Shown here: one piece after another, positions 15,301 through 29,251 of the stretch
Numbering within the stretch: position 1 is the stretch's first letter
Layout: each line of letters opens with the position of its first letter
Source: Tomocerus qinae
Taxonomy: Eukaryota; Arthropoda; Collembola; Entomobryomorpha; Tomoceridae
DNA length: 64,000 nt
NCBI GenBank assembly: GCA_020055645.1
Contig: CM034546.1
Span: 93,434,001 to 93,498,000 of the forward strand
Direction: 5' to 3'
Translations under genes and position numbers: made by a program
Notes under the pieces: generated by a model
Seen by the model: the letters and a program-made list of their open reading frames with translations, nothing else
Databases searched by the model: none
Told to the model about the DNA's origin: nothing

Positions 15301-18300
15301 GATGAGATTGTCACATAAAAGAGACTGTTCTTCATAGTTATATGATTATTATATCTTGTTATGCTGATTGATCCGTTTGCGAAGTAATTCCTTGACTTCA
15401 GCATCTCTAGTACAGAAAACAAATCATGTAAGAATTTTACAAAATATTTTCCACATCACAGACATACATTTTTATATTTTAGCGAAAAATATGTAGTATG
15501 ATACGCATTCAGGAGTAGGCATGAGAAGTGGTTTATGCAGAATGAAATAGTAGTGATAGTAATAGTAAGTTGTGCCGGAGAGAATATGTATATGTGCGAG
15601 CACAATAGTTGGCTAAACTATGTAGAAGTATCCGGAGCTCATCAATTCGAAAAAGACAGGGAACGAAGCCAAATGATGGGAGTCAGAGTGAGGCAGGGCA
15701 GCTAGACAGGAAGTTCTTATTTTATAGGAGGATGGAAAAAGAGCTGAGTGAGTGAAGCATGGAGCAGAGAGAGAGAGCAAGTAATTCGGAACGACCCTCT
15801 TAGCAGACGGAACTGGAGCCCGCACTAAAATCCCCGCACCGCAATATATAAAACATTGTAATTTGCCATCATTTTATTCCCATAATCATAAGGGACCTTT
15901 ATAAATAGTGACTAAATGTAGGGATGAGTTCAGTCCAAAGATAAAATGCTCTTCTGAGAGATGATCATGCTCTCTTTTTCACAACTCCTCTTCCTACACA
16001 CTTGTCTTATTCGGCCTGCCCTAACCTCCCGTCCTATTGGCCGTTGTATCTCCTAAATACATTTCTTTAGATAAGGGTAATATTACATTTGCTGTTCCAT
16101 GTTTGTGTTTTCATGCTCTGCATTACGTTTTCTTTGGATTGTGCTTTATTCGGTTGTGTAGTGGAAAAGAGAGATAGTGAAGCATGTATAAAAGGAAAAA
16201 GAAAAAATGTGTTGTTTCCACCGAAAGTGGGTTTGACTTTTTGTTTGCAATATGTAAATACATAAATCAGTCGGGAAGCCAAGAGAAAGAGGACAGGAGA
16301 GAAGAAGGAAAGCAAACCATCGCGAGTCAGCCACAAACCAGAGGAGTAAAAAGCTAAAACACATTTTATTGTGTGTAGACTTGCATGTAGACAGTGGAAG
16401 AAAAGCTTTGAAATGGAAGTGAACGTGAAGTGAAGGCAAGCGGATTTGAATTCATTGCAGAAACATTCCAAAGCTATAGTTTACCTAGTACACACTTAAG
16501 CACATACACATGTATGTAGTACCTATGTACTTATAGCGAGATATTTTATTACATATTTGTTACACTAAGGGCTCTTATGTCATAGCATAAGTAGTATTGA
16601 TGTCCATTACTTTTTACATGCATTGAATATAAAATTCTCACTCTTGCACTTCTATGTCTCTGTAATAACTGCTTTGGTCGACTAAGTCGTGCATTAGAAC
16701 AGCGAATGGAAATCTTGGCAGTATGTGTAAGTAAACTACAATAGAGTGCATTTTGTTATTACTGTACATTGTGCATAAGTATTTCTATGCATTCTTTATA
16801 GTGTTTAGGTAGTATATAGAAAGTAATTCAATGCACTAGGAGAAAAGTCAACTAAAGTCATGGTGAAATGCGAATCGGAAGTACACAAGATCTCACGGTG
16901 ATCGGGCTCGAAAAAAGGGCAAATTTGTCGCTTCTCCTCCTCTAGACGTAAAAGTCAGATTTATTTTTGCTCTTGGTCTGCTTGCCTTGGCGATCGTCCC
17001 CTTCCTCTTCCATTCGTTTTGTTAAGCAGGGGACTCAAGTGAAAAGCTTTAGCGCATTATGCTAATGTGCGTAAGAGACAAGAAAGCCCAACTTCATTCA
17101 AATGGGATGTATACCCTGTTATGAGGGACTGATACACATTACTCCAATATCGCTATTACAGAAATATAGACCTACAAATGTCTAATGTTATGTCATATCC
17201 ATTCTTACAATACACAGACTCCATACAACTATCTTATGAGCATGTATGTGAATCCCGTCATAGAATTGACACGGTGGTTCCTTTTCAGATCCGGAGACCC
17301 TTTCCCGTCAAAATGTAAATGTCTGTTAATGCACAACAAAACGCAGCACAGCAGAAGCTTACGGGAAACCGGATATTGCTCCAATATTGTGAATTCTGAA
17401 TCATATCGTTTTACGTACACTATCACTTTGCCAATAAACTATTGAAACACTATACTAGTCAATGCTAAGATTTTTCCAGTCATTGACTTATTCTACTATT
17501 ATTAATATTGTAGAAGCTATTTGATTCATTATAAGACCAAAAATCTACAGATTTCATTTATGAAAGGAATTGTTTTTCAAAAGTATTTACAAATGTAAGG
17601 TATCGTAAATACAACTTACAAACAAGAAAAACATATTCACAGCTTGTCATATCAGATAATATCTACATTGGATATTGAAGCAATGCGGATATGAATTGGG
17701 CAAAGCAACAAATGCAGCAAGTTAGTTTACCTATATTATACCGCGCCTCGCGCCGCGCTCTAATTAAATGTTTCAGTGTTTTAGTATTATGAAACAATTC
17801 ATGTCCTTTTACTTTTTATTTCGAAACATTTCCTGAGGAGGATTTAAGTAAAATATCGATTTCTGATAGGGACTTGCACGGATGTCATGTATTGATGATA
17901 TTAATGCCCCAATTCAATAAACAGGGTCAAAGGGAACTAGGAACATTACATTGCACCTCCTGTATGACCTATTGCTCTACCTGGGTTTGTCCACGCACTC
18001 ATTCTTCTGGTGCTAGAAATATGCTAGAAAAAGTATTTTGTTGATAAAATACCATGTTAAATAAAATATGACCACTTTGCTACATGGAATGTCCGTTTCT
18101 TCATAGAGCAGATAAATACAAAAGAGTTCATTTGACACATGATATTACTTATGTTCAAGGCTCCAAGACTGTTAAACTTTGAGAGTTAACATGTAAAGTG
18201 AATTGGGCACAACCTGTCTGTATGTAAATTCCAAAGAGCCAATTATTTGTGTCAGCTGTAAATAAATTAGATTGAAGTAGATATTTGCCACACCAAAAAG

Positions 18301-19985
18301 GAACCAGACCAGATGCAATCATTATCTCCTTATACAAACTCTCCTTTCTTTTCTTAGAAAAGAATTACTTAGTTTACTTTGAAGGTAAGGTTAAGTACAT
18401 ACGGACAAACTGTTACTAACAAATAAGTCTGAAAACTTTGGTCAACTTGTTTAAAGTGTAATAATTTAACAAGATATTCCCACATGGTTAACGTAAGTAA
18501 TACCCATAGATATCAAAATTAGTTGAATATAAACTTTTAACGATATTTATAAGCTATTAACTGATGCAGGACTAAATAACAACAATACAATATGTCCATA
18601 TCTCTGTAAACATAATACATAATATATCTGCCTCGTTAAGGGACAAATAAGTATTATTGGAGGAATGATTAACGATTTTAAGCGAACATTATTATTGCTA
18701 CTGCCAATGTACGATTCAATAAGCACAGACAAGTGGAAAAATATGGAATCTCAAGTTGCTACATTTCATTTGTGTAATTTGCAATATATAAGTGTAGCCG
18801 CCTCTGCAGAGGATATAAAAGTTTAACAGGTGAAGAGCATTGAAAAAGAATGAAGAGATAATTCCTGTATTAAAATGAGTAATAGTTGTTTATCTAAGAG
18901 TGAGTATCAATTATCCCTGTTGTTAAGCACAGGCACTCTGAATGCAATGCGTAGAGTTCCTATAATAAGGGAGACATACAAAAGAAGAAAAGGAATCTAT
19001 TATTTAGGTTGAATGGCTAAAGGTGCTTTCGTGTATCGTAAGTGTGTATTTGTGTTTAGTGGATTGAATTGAATAAGATCGACACACACGCATTAATGTG
19101 CATATTATTTTTCTTTTCCTTGGGCTGCCTTTGAAAGAAAGAAGTATCTGGACTGCTTCAGTATTTTCAAGATAAATTATGTAAACTTAACACAAAAGAG
19201 ACACTCTAGACGATACTCGACAGCACATCCTAAACAAAACAAGGCGTACCCTCTTCTTTCTTTTAAACAATGACGAATATTAGTTTACGTGGATGATTAT
19301 TTGTGTTATTGTGTAGACTGAAGTAGAGTCTCGTCCGTAGACACTGAACTTTAAAAAATAAGTAGCAAATCCAAAGAAATACAAAAACCGATGTAATAGA
19401 GCAATAGCAATAAGGTCTTATTTGTGTTTCCCTCACACAGAAACCAAACCAATTTTCAAAAGAACCTACCTACCAACTAACTATTATTCCATTGTATTCC
19501 ATTACAGTTAATTTGCATTCGTCTCACTTTCAGCAGCTTTCAACTTTTCCTCGGCTCCTTTCCCTCTGAAAGAAAACCTGATGGATTCATGCATCTATAG
19601 AAAATCTTAACTTTTTCATTCCACCTCTTCAGTACTTATAAGGCTCGACTCTAATTTACATGTGAAGGTGCCTAACTTAATTTACGAGGCCAAATGAATA
19701 ACCATTCAGACATTATTTTCCTATTAAATAGAATCCAATGCAAATGCTAACAGGAATCTTTCAGATATTAATTTTATGACTCAACAAAGACACGTTTACC
19801 ATTATGCTCACTAACTATTACATACAATTTGTCTCAAAACAAGTATTAAGCTACATATTATTAGCATTGCTATATTAAATATTGTAGCTTAAAAGATATA
19901 CACAATTGACATTTGAAAAGGTGACTGAAATGGTGAGAGAATGAAATCATCCATGCCAAAGTTGCTGTAGCTATAGTGATTTGAG
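12301..19985. other. Gene-free host DNA
   Basis: I see no gene or structured RNA. Open frames reach at most 134 codons (16067-16471, minus) and look like chance frames opposite purine-rich sequence. The one compositional oddity is a 20-bp CpG-rich patch at 17741-17760 inside AT-rich DNA, too short to be called a CpG island. Confidence 0.55.
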
Positions 19986-19987
19986 TA

Positions 19988-20251
19988 TCAGGTTACCTCT
20001 TCAGAATGTTTGAAAAATGAAAATTCACTTTTTTCATTTGTGGATCTAAATTGGACGATTTAGATCCACAGCCAAATCAGCTCTCAGTTTTGACTTATGA
20101 ATACTATGACCCAAAGGTTGGTTGCCATTGGGTACATACAGCTATATAGCTTTGAGTGCAGATTTGGCTGTGGATCTAAATCGTCCAATTTAGATCCACA
20201 AATGAAAAAAGTGAATTTTCATTTCTCAAACATCCTGAAGAGGTAACCTGA
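19988..20251. mobile_element. Foldback MITE with TA target duplication
   Basis: This is a 264-bp element made almost wholly of two arms of about 90 bp, differing at only two positions that I can see, around a central loop of about 80 bp. The ends read TCAGGTTACCTCTTCAG on the left and its complement on the right. TA flanks the element at 19986-19987 and 20252-20253. TA duplications are typical of non-autonomous Tc1/mariner-type elements, so I infer that kind of mobiliser. Each arm contains a smaller palindrome: 12-bp arms GTGGATCTAAAT and complement at 20040-20051 and 20058-20069. There is no coding capacity. The near identity of the arms suggests recent insertion or arm homogenisation. Confidence 0.85.
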
Positions 20252-20253
20252 TA

Positions 20254-23200
20254 CACAAATACACTGCATACTAGCTAATACTACAGGAACTTTGCATCCA
20301 TGCAATAGGAATCTCTTTTACTTTGATTCCGTGTTAGCTTGTCCCTTCCTATTAGCATCCATCGCATAAGGGAATCAAATTAACGAGTAATAAAATCAAA
20401 TCGAATCAACTGGAATGAAACGAGAGTGAGAAACAGACGGGTGCAGATTCGACTCTATTAACAATAGCAGGAGATATCTATAATAGAGCCACTCTGGATA
20501 GATACACTTTCGATAGGACAGGATAAATAATGTTCGATGCTCACTAAAAGGATAGTGGTAGTAATAGTGATGGGTAGGACGATTTTAGTAGTTGGTTCAT
20601 GATGATAGAAGAGGAAAAGAAACATATGCCTTGGATATACGTCCCCCTTTGCCAAAGGCAAATATTTATTGCTCCAAATCTTTGCTGATTTACTACAACT
20701 AATCTTCTCTGCACATTATTTATCTCGTCCTAACCTATTAATTGATTTTAGAAATGATATTGGCAATACTGAAAGAAACGAGTGTTTAAGTTATCTACAC
20801 TAGAAGTTCTACGAATGAGTAAGTATTACATTAAAACATGGAAGCTTAGATGCTCAGCTTAAATAAATTGAAGGCCTGATAAAAAACATCTAATAAATAG
20901 GCACTAATGCAATCCTTAACTCACAATGTTATCAACATAGATTGCTATTGTCATTTTATAAGGTAATGAAAGATGAAAATGCATAGATAATTGTTCCTTG
21001 GGCATACTTAATGGACAAGATACAAAATACATACTATAAATATTATTGCTACATCATAATCCAAAATGGTTCTTCCTTGCTCTAAGATTAGAAAATCAGA
21101 ATCAACATATTCCTTAATCCAGGCTGTGAATAAATTAGATAGCCATAAAATGAACGCTGCATTCCAATCCACTTGGTAAAAAATGTAACCATTAATTACT
21201 AGGAAAACGCAAGGCTAAAGAATTCCCTCCCTTCCAATGGCCACAGAGTCCGTTGTCTTTCTAATAAAGGACCAAGACGAATGTATTGAGAAGTCTAAGT
21301 GCTAATTTAAATATCAAACCAATTAATCAAATCCCTTCCTCTCTCTATCTAAAGTGATGTCAACATTTAAAAGCAGTCTCATCGCCCTACACCACAACGA
21401 AACAGAGGATAATATCTCTGAACAGACATGCACACTATAAATACTTGAGTACCTACTTGAACAGTACAATCATAATTACAGTAACATTCCTATCCCAACT
21501 ACAACAAATACATTGCATCCCCAACCCCTCGGAAAAAATGTAGTTCAGTCACTCCTACAGTAGGGCTTTGCAATGTAGCGCTTTTTAGTTGAACCATTTC
21601 ATATGCTAATCAATTACAACTTCACAACTTGGTTAAAGAGATCATCTTTACTACTTAAAGTTCTTCGAACCTAGTTACACTAGCAAGTTCAAGAGTTGTA
21701 CACAAACTTTTTAACTACAAATATGTAAATGAAATTTTGTTTTGTAAATGAAATGTCAAAATAATTCTGCCTGTGACACGTGTAATGAATGAGGAATTGC
21801 AAAAAGATGTAATTGGATACAGTAGAAATAATAATTAGTTTTTTGCATTGTTAAGTACTTAGAGTAGTTTTACTATTGTAGGGATGACATTATGTTTTTT
21901 AAAGATCAAAGGAGGGAATTGACGATTTTGCCAAGCGTATCAAGAACATTGCTGGCAGTCGACAGTTGCCACATTGGAAATCAATAGAAAAATATATTGA
22001 GCTGGTAGTTTTTAAGAGGATTAGGCTTCGCTATCTGTGAAACCAAAAACTGCGTGAACCTTTTTCTTGTGCGGGATAAAAATAGAGGTTGTATGTCGGG
22101 AGAGGAAGAACATAACAGAGCAGAAGAGACAAGATAGATAGGACAAGCCCAAAATGAAATGAAATGAAAGCAAGAAAGAGAAAGTTGTCCAATCGTAGAG
22201 GATTTATATCCCTTTATATTCATTCATTCAACATTCAAGTCGACAATACGGGCGGCCATTGGAGCAGAAATATCAGAGGGCAACCGACTGTCAAATCCAA
22301 TAAAGTCGAAAAGTCTACAATTTTTTTCAACTGTGTGAGACAAGACAGAGTGAGACTCACCATCGCATCACATCGAAAATGTAATGTAACTCTGCTGAGT
22401 ACTAAAAAGGCCAAAAAACCTGTTTTAGTCTTCCTTCTCCCTCAGGTCTTGTCTGCCAGTCGAAATGAAACTAGTCTTACCTAGACAAACATTTTACTTG
22501 CAACTTACGCATTATATATTACCCTCCATGCTATGATAGTAGATCCTATAAAATAATGATGCGACTCTTATTTGCAAGAGCCGACTCGTCTTGTTTTGAA
22601 ACCCAAGCGAAGCTAAATGCACAGACTAGGATTTATTTTAGTCTATTTTATGATTTTACTCCGAAGCCCCCATGGTTATACATTGTAGATAGTAGTAGTA
22701 TGTTAGATATGATAAAAGTTTTAGTAGGTAGTATAATTGGAGGGAGCGTGTATAATGTAGAACAAGGCACACGTTTTTCCTGACTTTCCCGTACTTCCTT
22801 CCTAATATGTAAAGAAAGGAAAAGTCTGAAATGAAGGAAAGGAAAACGGATAGAAGAGTTCATTTTAGTAACTGACATAATATTCAGAGAGAAGACGAGA
22901 GGAGGAGGAAAGAGAGGACGACGACGACACTGGGGACAAGTCAAACCATATCACAGCTCATTATCTTTAGTAATTATATATGAAATAAATGAACTTTAGC
23001 ACAACAATACAGAGAATAGTGGGACGCCGTGCCTGGTTGATGCGATGAGTTCACTTCGTTGGGCTTCACTTGGCCACAGAACTCAACTCAACTGAAAAGA
23101 GCAAACCAGACTCATCACATCTTACCAGAAACTTCTCTGTTTAGTGCTACTTACTCAGAAACTTCCATTCAACTTCCCAACACTCTCTACACGCTCCGCA

Positions 23201-23858
23201 GATAGTCCAAATGCTAAACTCTACACTCTCACATACTGGCAGATACCCATTATACATACCGTATTCTCCCCATTTAACACAACCGAACCCACTTTGATTG
23301 ATATTTTTCATTTCTTCTACCATTCCACATTCTACATACTTACTAAGTTTTACTAACCCCTAACCACAACAAGAAATACGGTACGTAATATAAATTCATG
23401 CCGCATTATTATACAGCACTTCAATTTCTTCTACTGTTACATTCAGTGTAGCTTTACTCTTCCTCAAATACTTCTGAGATCACTCCACTACAGATAAATC
23501 GTACAGGAAGCAAGAAAATTCCTTTCAACACAAGCAAACCATCCGCAGTCGACTTACAATTATTAGTAGCCAAAATTAATACAACTTTATCGCGATTTGC
23601 AGCTTTTCGTGATGCGATGGCTGAGATTCGGACACATTTCCTGATTTCTTAATATGATTCCATCCTAGGAATCTATTTAAAATTTTCCTCAACTTCAGTA
23701 CATGTTCTTCTATTAATTCAATCATGCATTGAAAATATTCCTTTAGAAAATAATGTAGGATGTCATACTATCATTTCCAAGTAACATAATTTAACCCTGA
23801 CTTTGTGGCTACTACTAATAATTACATACAGTACGTGTAAGGTATTTTTATGTTATAT
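20254..23858. other. Gene-free host DNA
   Basis: No recognisable gene. A purine-rich strand at about 22870-22930, ending in GAC units at about 22917-22930, opens long chance frames on the opposite strand. I see nothing else of substance. Confidence 0.55.
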
Positions 23859-23860
23859 TA

Positions 23861-24271
23861 GGGTTTTTCACTTATTCGTTACAGGCTTATAGCTACTGGC
23901 CTTACATCTCCCAAAATCTAAATAAACACATATAAGGCGGGCAATAAATGAGCGCTTCTTTTTTGCAAGTCTTATCTTACAGTTACTATTAATAATAAGA
24001 TAAAAAATGCCTTCCAAAACATGTGAAAGAAGTGTGAATTTTGAATTTACGCTCTCATTTGGTCAAAAAGTCAGCCTATATGTTGCGTTTTCTTGTAGAT
24101 GTAAGTCAAGTAAGCCGAAAAACATGCCTTTCGGCGTGGTTTCGGTTTACTTGATTTTGACATTGGAAAAGGCCGGGAGCTTACATCATAAACGTTACTC
24201 GGCTTACAAGAGAAGTAAGCTCAGTAACATGTAACCCGATGTAACCTATGTAACGAATAAGTGAAAAACCC
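23861..24271. mobile_element. TA-flanked MITE with 23-bp terminal repeats
   Basis: The left end begins GGGTTTTTCACTTATTCGTT and the right end is its exact complement, giving a perfect terminal inverted repeat of 23 bp. TA stands immediately outside both ends (23859-23860 and 24272-24273), the usual target duplication of Tc1/mariner-like elements. The 411-bp interior contains further short inverted words, such as AGTAAGCCGAAA-like and CGGCTTAC-like copies at about 24110-24215. It also holds a chance 75-codon frame with no domain that I know. No transposase is present, so it must depend on one elsewhere in the genome. Confidence 0.8.
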
Positions 24272-25464
24272 TATTATTCTCAAATAAATAGTACAACCCA
24301 TTTATGTCTAGACAAATGAGTTCATCCAAAGTTGTATTTAAATGCCAACGGAGCCCACATTTGATCTAACGTGTTAAATGTAGAGAAGCAAATAAGGATG
24401 AAAAATGAGGGACTGTAACTGATTAAACATCAAGTAAACGAACATTAATGATTAATACAAAATTCGAAAAAAACAATAGAAACATTCAATCGTAAACTTA
24501 AATGGGTACTATTAAGCCAACGAAATGCTGGTAAGAACGGAGATAGTTTTTGCGTTGCTTTGTTAGCATACGTAAGGGGTTAATGATAAATTCAAATATT
24601 ACAAACGGACAGGCGAGCAGAAGTATCCGCCTTTATTTAACCAGGCGAGTATTGTTAGGACTTATGCAAAACAGATGTATAGATATAGGGTTAGCAATTC
24701 ATAGATAATAATTCTAGGTTGCTTGACGGTTATGCCGTGTTGAGGATAGCATAGCTGTAAATTGGGCGAATGTGACTGTGACATGAATAAAAGTGGGCTG
24801 ACCACAGGATTTTCAAATTTGAAATATGATCGACTGCTCTTGAATGGCAAATGAATAAAATAAAAGAGCCAGATGACTAATGAGGATATAAATATTACCA
24901 AACGAGTGGCTATTGTTTTCCAACGTTTACCAACGAACATGGTATGGGATGGTCTCATTCATCTCAGCTCTTTTGCTTTCCTTTAAACGACCAGCCCTAC
25001 CTAACTTACTGATACCATTCGCCTGTCGCTCCAGTCCTATTGCTCCTACAGTATTCAAGTGTCTATTCGACTAATTGGTAGAATTTACAATGTTCAGATA
25101 CCAACACGATTAGATCTAAATTTTTCAGTTTTAGGATTTTCTTATGGCAGTTACCTAATAGATTTGAGAGTGAAGAATCTGCTAAGTAAATAGTGACAAA
25201 ATAATTCAAAGCTTCAGTTGTAATTTCCGGCTTATAAACTGTCAAAACTAAATATTGCCAAAACTAGTAACAGAATTGAAATTATTTGTACTAGACAATA
25301 AATTTTATAACATAAATTGTAATGAAGTAAGAAATATCGTATGCTTTTATGAGTGTATGCTTAAGTAGTAGTTCGCACGAGTACAGATTATAGAAGTATA
25401 AATTCGTGTCTGCAGACGCTAAAGAATGAATTAGGGTGGAAAACCTCAGTTGGGATTTTAAAAT

Positions 25465-25580
25465 GAGTTATGAACCTCAGCGGTTGAGCTGTTGGTATCG
25501 GAGGACGTAATGAAAGTAGAGAAGACTCAAAATGTCATGGCTTATCAGCTCGTTGTAAAAATTTGAGTCCAACCCCAGTG
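25465..25580 (+). repeat. Possible degraded tRNA-derived SINE head
   Basis: A stretch reading CTCAGCGGTTGAGCTGTTGG resembles a polymerase III A box followed by a tRNA-like anticodon-arm region. About 90 bp further on, GAGTCCAACCCC loosely resembles a B box with the usual CCAGTG-like continuation. The A-to-B spacing is too long and the stem pairing too poor for a real tRNA. I read it, weakly, as a decayed tRNA-derived SINE or a chance match. Confidence 0.2.
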
Positions 25581-28500
25581 ATTATGTTATGGGCTCCCAC
25601 TTGAAAATCATTAGGACGAGCTAAACCAAACGAAAGTGAAGTGAAAAAGAGATTACCCCTTCTTCTCTTCCCGGCATTTCCACATGGAATCATTCGCCGC
25701 TTGACAACTTCTATCTATATAACTATCTCGCTCTGACTATACAGACGCTGTACTACTTGAGAAATCGATACTTTCGCACAAAGGTCTAATACTTTCTAAT
25801 GCAACTAAAACGATATAATGAAATGACTACATAAGTGAACTCAGCTAATGCTATGTGTAATGCACGCTGTAATAAGCCATCCCATACAGCTCTTATCTCA
25901 AAATCTGTAAAATATACATTACGCATGCTACTGAAAATTATAGCTTAGATAACTTTAACTATATACAGCAATGTGCTTATCAGTATAATATATATCGTAT
26001 ATGGCAGATCTGGACGGGATGATGATGTATTTTAAAATGTCTTGTCCCTGCCCCATGAAGTCCGTGACTAAAGGACATGCGGGGAAATGAACATGAATCT
26101 CCAATATCCGTAGGCAAGCCAAGCTACTTCAAAAATCAGATTTAAATGTCGCGTCATGTAGTAGGTACGATGATGTTTTACTGACTCACCGAAAATATTT
26201 AAACCACTCACCACTATCGCTACTCCCGAATAAAAATTTTAAGTTTCACTAGTTATATAAGTTGTAATCATATTACATTCAGAAAATTGAGTTATAGTTC
26301 ATATGTATTTATTTAAAGATATAGGAGACTTTCTGTTGTGTTTGTTTTCTTATTCAGCATTTAAATTAGGAAAATAACCTTTCATGCTTATCCCACATAA
26401 GTTGGAGATTGGCAACTTTAGTCAGTATGCTTACGGGAAAGACTTAGAAAAGCCAACTGCATTTCGACTTCGTTGACTCTGCTATTAAATCACTCGGGTC
26501 AGTTATTCCTAGATGTATGTCCCATCAATAATAACAGTAGGAAGTTGGGTTTGAAAACACTATATTTTGATTGGCAATCCTTTCAGCATAGAAAATACGA
26601 AAATAAATAGTACATGTAAGTAGTTTTAGACAGCCCAGTCCACTCAGCATCAGCACTCATTCATGTTCCAGTTCAATCCAGCATCGAACCAACTTTCAAT
26701 CCCCGCTAATGGGAAAAACATTTCTACTGCTAGCTCTGATTTTTATACGTGCTTCCGCACAGCGGTTCACAAGTACTATAATCTTTAAACTTATATATAG
26801 AGAGAGGACAGCTGGAAGCTCTTACTTAAATAACCTTTTTACATTCGTACAAAAAGTGAACTCGGTTGCTACTTGCAAGCCATCGACAGATACGCTTTCT
26901 TTCAAATGTAATTAATGGAAATATGAAGAGAGGTCACATTTAATTCGGCATTGAGTGTGCACCAAAACGTGCGTAGGAATATACAAAAGGGCAATCGTTT
27001 ATATGTATTTTTAAACGCTTTTCCAAATCATGATAAAAGACTCTCTTTATAGCTTATGCAATTGCAGTTGTAAATAAAAATAATGTTTCAGTGCAAATCG
27101 GGGCAAAACTATTTTTAAGTGAATTAAAATAATTACAAGCTGAAATATAAGGTATATAGGGAGTGGAGTGATGAGTCTGATGAGTCTGATGAGTGAGGGT
27201 AGGACAAGGACAGTAAGTGACATTTAAATCTCATCTTAAAGGCCAAACATTAATCAGATTGAGTTTCATTACAAGCGCCCTGTTGAAACTGAGTTGATCC
27301 CTTTCTGAGCGAACGACGTTCTGATTGATGTTTACTGAAATAAGAGTTAAACCAACGTTGTGTCGTCCTTCTGGTTTCTGTTATCTACCCTGTATTATAC
27401 AGTTACATAATGTTAAGCTTATTTTACCCCTCACTTGTTAGTTCATTTAATTTACAACTTTAAATATTTAGTATTCAAAAACAGAAGTCGCAAAGCAGGT
27501 CCTTTCTCTAATGCATTGACCATGTACACAGGCATGAGACCTCTGCTCACTCCCCAATCCCTACTCCAATTTATATCACACTGATTTTTGTAGCAATAAG
27601 GTAACTGCACATCAAGTCCCAAATATTTTTATACAGTCAGGTGAGAAGGTGTCATAACTTGAAATTTTTATGTCAAAGATGGTTTACTTTAAAAATCTCC
27701 AAATTTATTTTCAGTTTTGGAATCAATATTGTATCCTAAGGAAAACTAAACTAGGTTACAATTCAAAACAGAAGCCCGAAACGAAACTATTAGATTATGT
27801 AGTGCATCCATGTCTATCTTTGGTATGATGGTATTTCATCCCGCTAAGAAGAGCGTATTTAGACAAGAACTAGTAGTAGCGAGTGGCTGAGAGTATAAAA
27901 GAGATGTAAGATGAGTATGGAGTGCAGATAGATGTAAGTTGAGTCGAAGGTAAAAAACGAAGTATCGTAGGAGAGTCTCTCTCTCTACGTTCCCTCTCAT
28001 TCTTGCCTCAGCTAAGATTGAATTCAGATTTCTTGTCGTTTCCTCTCCATCGCGTTTCTTTACTTTACTTTGCTTTCCTGTGCCTTTAGTCTACAGACGA
28101 CTGTAGTCGTAGTCTCAGATTTATCTTTAGGAGAGTGAGTATCCCATATAAGGAGAGGGACGGGTAAGAAAGCACCTTGTGTACCTATAGTATATGACAG
28201 AGTAATATAAATAGGAGTGATAAGAGAGATATAGGTGAGTCTATTAGAGCGACGGGAGAGCGGAGTAAATGCCTTTGCCTGCCTTTAGGTTTAACTGAAG
28301 CGAACCGAAATAAAAGAGAAATGGCGAACGCTGAGAGAGAGGAAGGAGAGTGAAAAGGAAGGAGAAAGAGCGCCGAGAGCTTCTCCCTTTTCCCCAACCA
28401 ACTTGCTTGCTCTTGCTTGTCTGTCTTTTTGAACAAAAGGCCACAGTGAGGCAAAGCAAAGCAACTGAAGGCAAAGAAAAGGAAAAGCAAGGCAAAGGGA

Positions 28501-29229
28501 ATTCCTACTCAGACTACTACACAAATACACAGTCTACTACCCGCGTAAGATATGCTTAAGGACACTCTATAGTCTGAATGCATGTGAGTTGGACTTGGAG
28601 AATTCAGTCATCATGAGATTCCTAGTGGAAAGGCCTAGAACAGAGCAGCAGCATAGGTTTTACCCGAATCCGGGTTTTCAAAGGAAAGGAACTTCCTTTC
28701 TGTTCCACTCTTCTCACATCACATCAGCTTTTCGCTTCCTTCGTCCTTAGTTTCTCCAGGCGCCTATCCCTTATCTCTCTCCACATTTCTTATAGCCACA
28801 CTCGTCGTAGTAGTAGTTAGTAGACGGGAGCTACGCAACTAAGTTGACTGCAAATGCTCTAATATATAAGTGTATACATATTATACTATGTATATATATA
28901 TACTTTTACAACACTCTCGTTCGTCTTGTCTTCAACTCAATTCAGTCAGTTGCTTTCCTGACTTGGTTTCGTTGTTAGTCTAAGTACAGAGTAGACTACA
29001 CACACTTCTCTGCATGTGAGTTCCCTCCCTTTGCTTTCCTACATCAAGTATCTACTGCAAGAAGCCATGTGTATATGCATGCAGTGTAGATATGAGCATA
29101 TGGACACTCTCCTGTCTTCTTCCCCTTTTTCACCAAAGAAACTTTTCATCTCGAAAGATACCAACTTTTCCCTACCATTTTACTTCACCCTGTCTTTCTT
29201 GACTTGAATCTTGTTTCCTTATAATCTTA

Positions 29230-29251
29230 TACATATAATATATTATATGTA
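29230..29251. repeat. Perfect 22-bp AT palindrome
   Basis: The 22 bases form an exact palindrome whose core is ACATATAATA followed by its complement. It contains only one C and one G pair. It could extrude as a cruciform or simply reflect an AT-repeat tract. No terminal repeats or target duplication surround it. Confidence 0.6.

Noticed and set aside
27167-27200. Hammerhead-ribozyme-like CTGATGA words
   Set aside because: They come from a 9-bp tandem repeat; the required GAAA and the three pairing stems are absent downstream.
28185-28559. Several overlapping frames of 69-101 codons on both strands
   Set aside because: The plus strand is strongly purine-rich here, which removes stop codons from all minus frames; the products are low-complexity Ser/Leu/Phe-rich and overlap each other.
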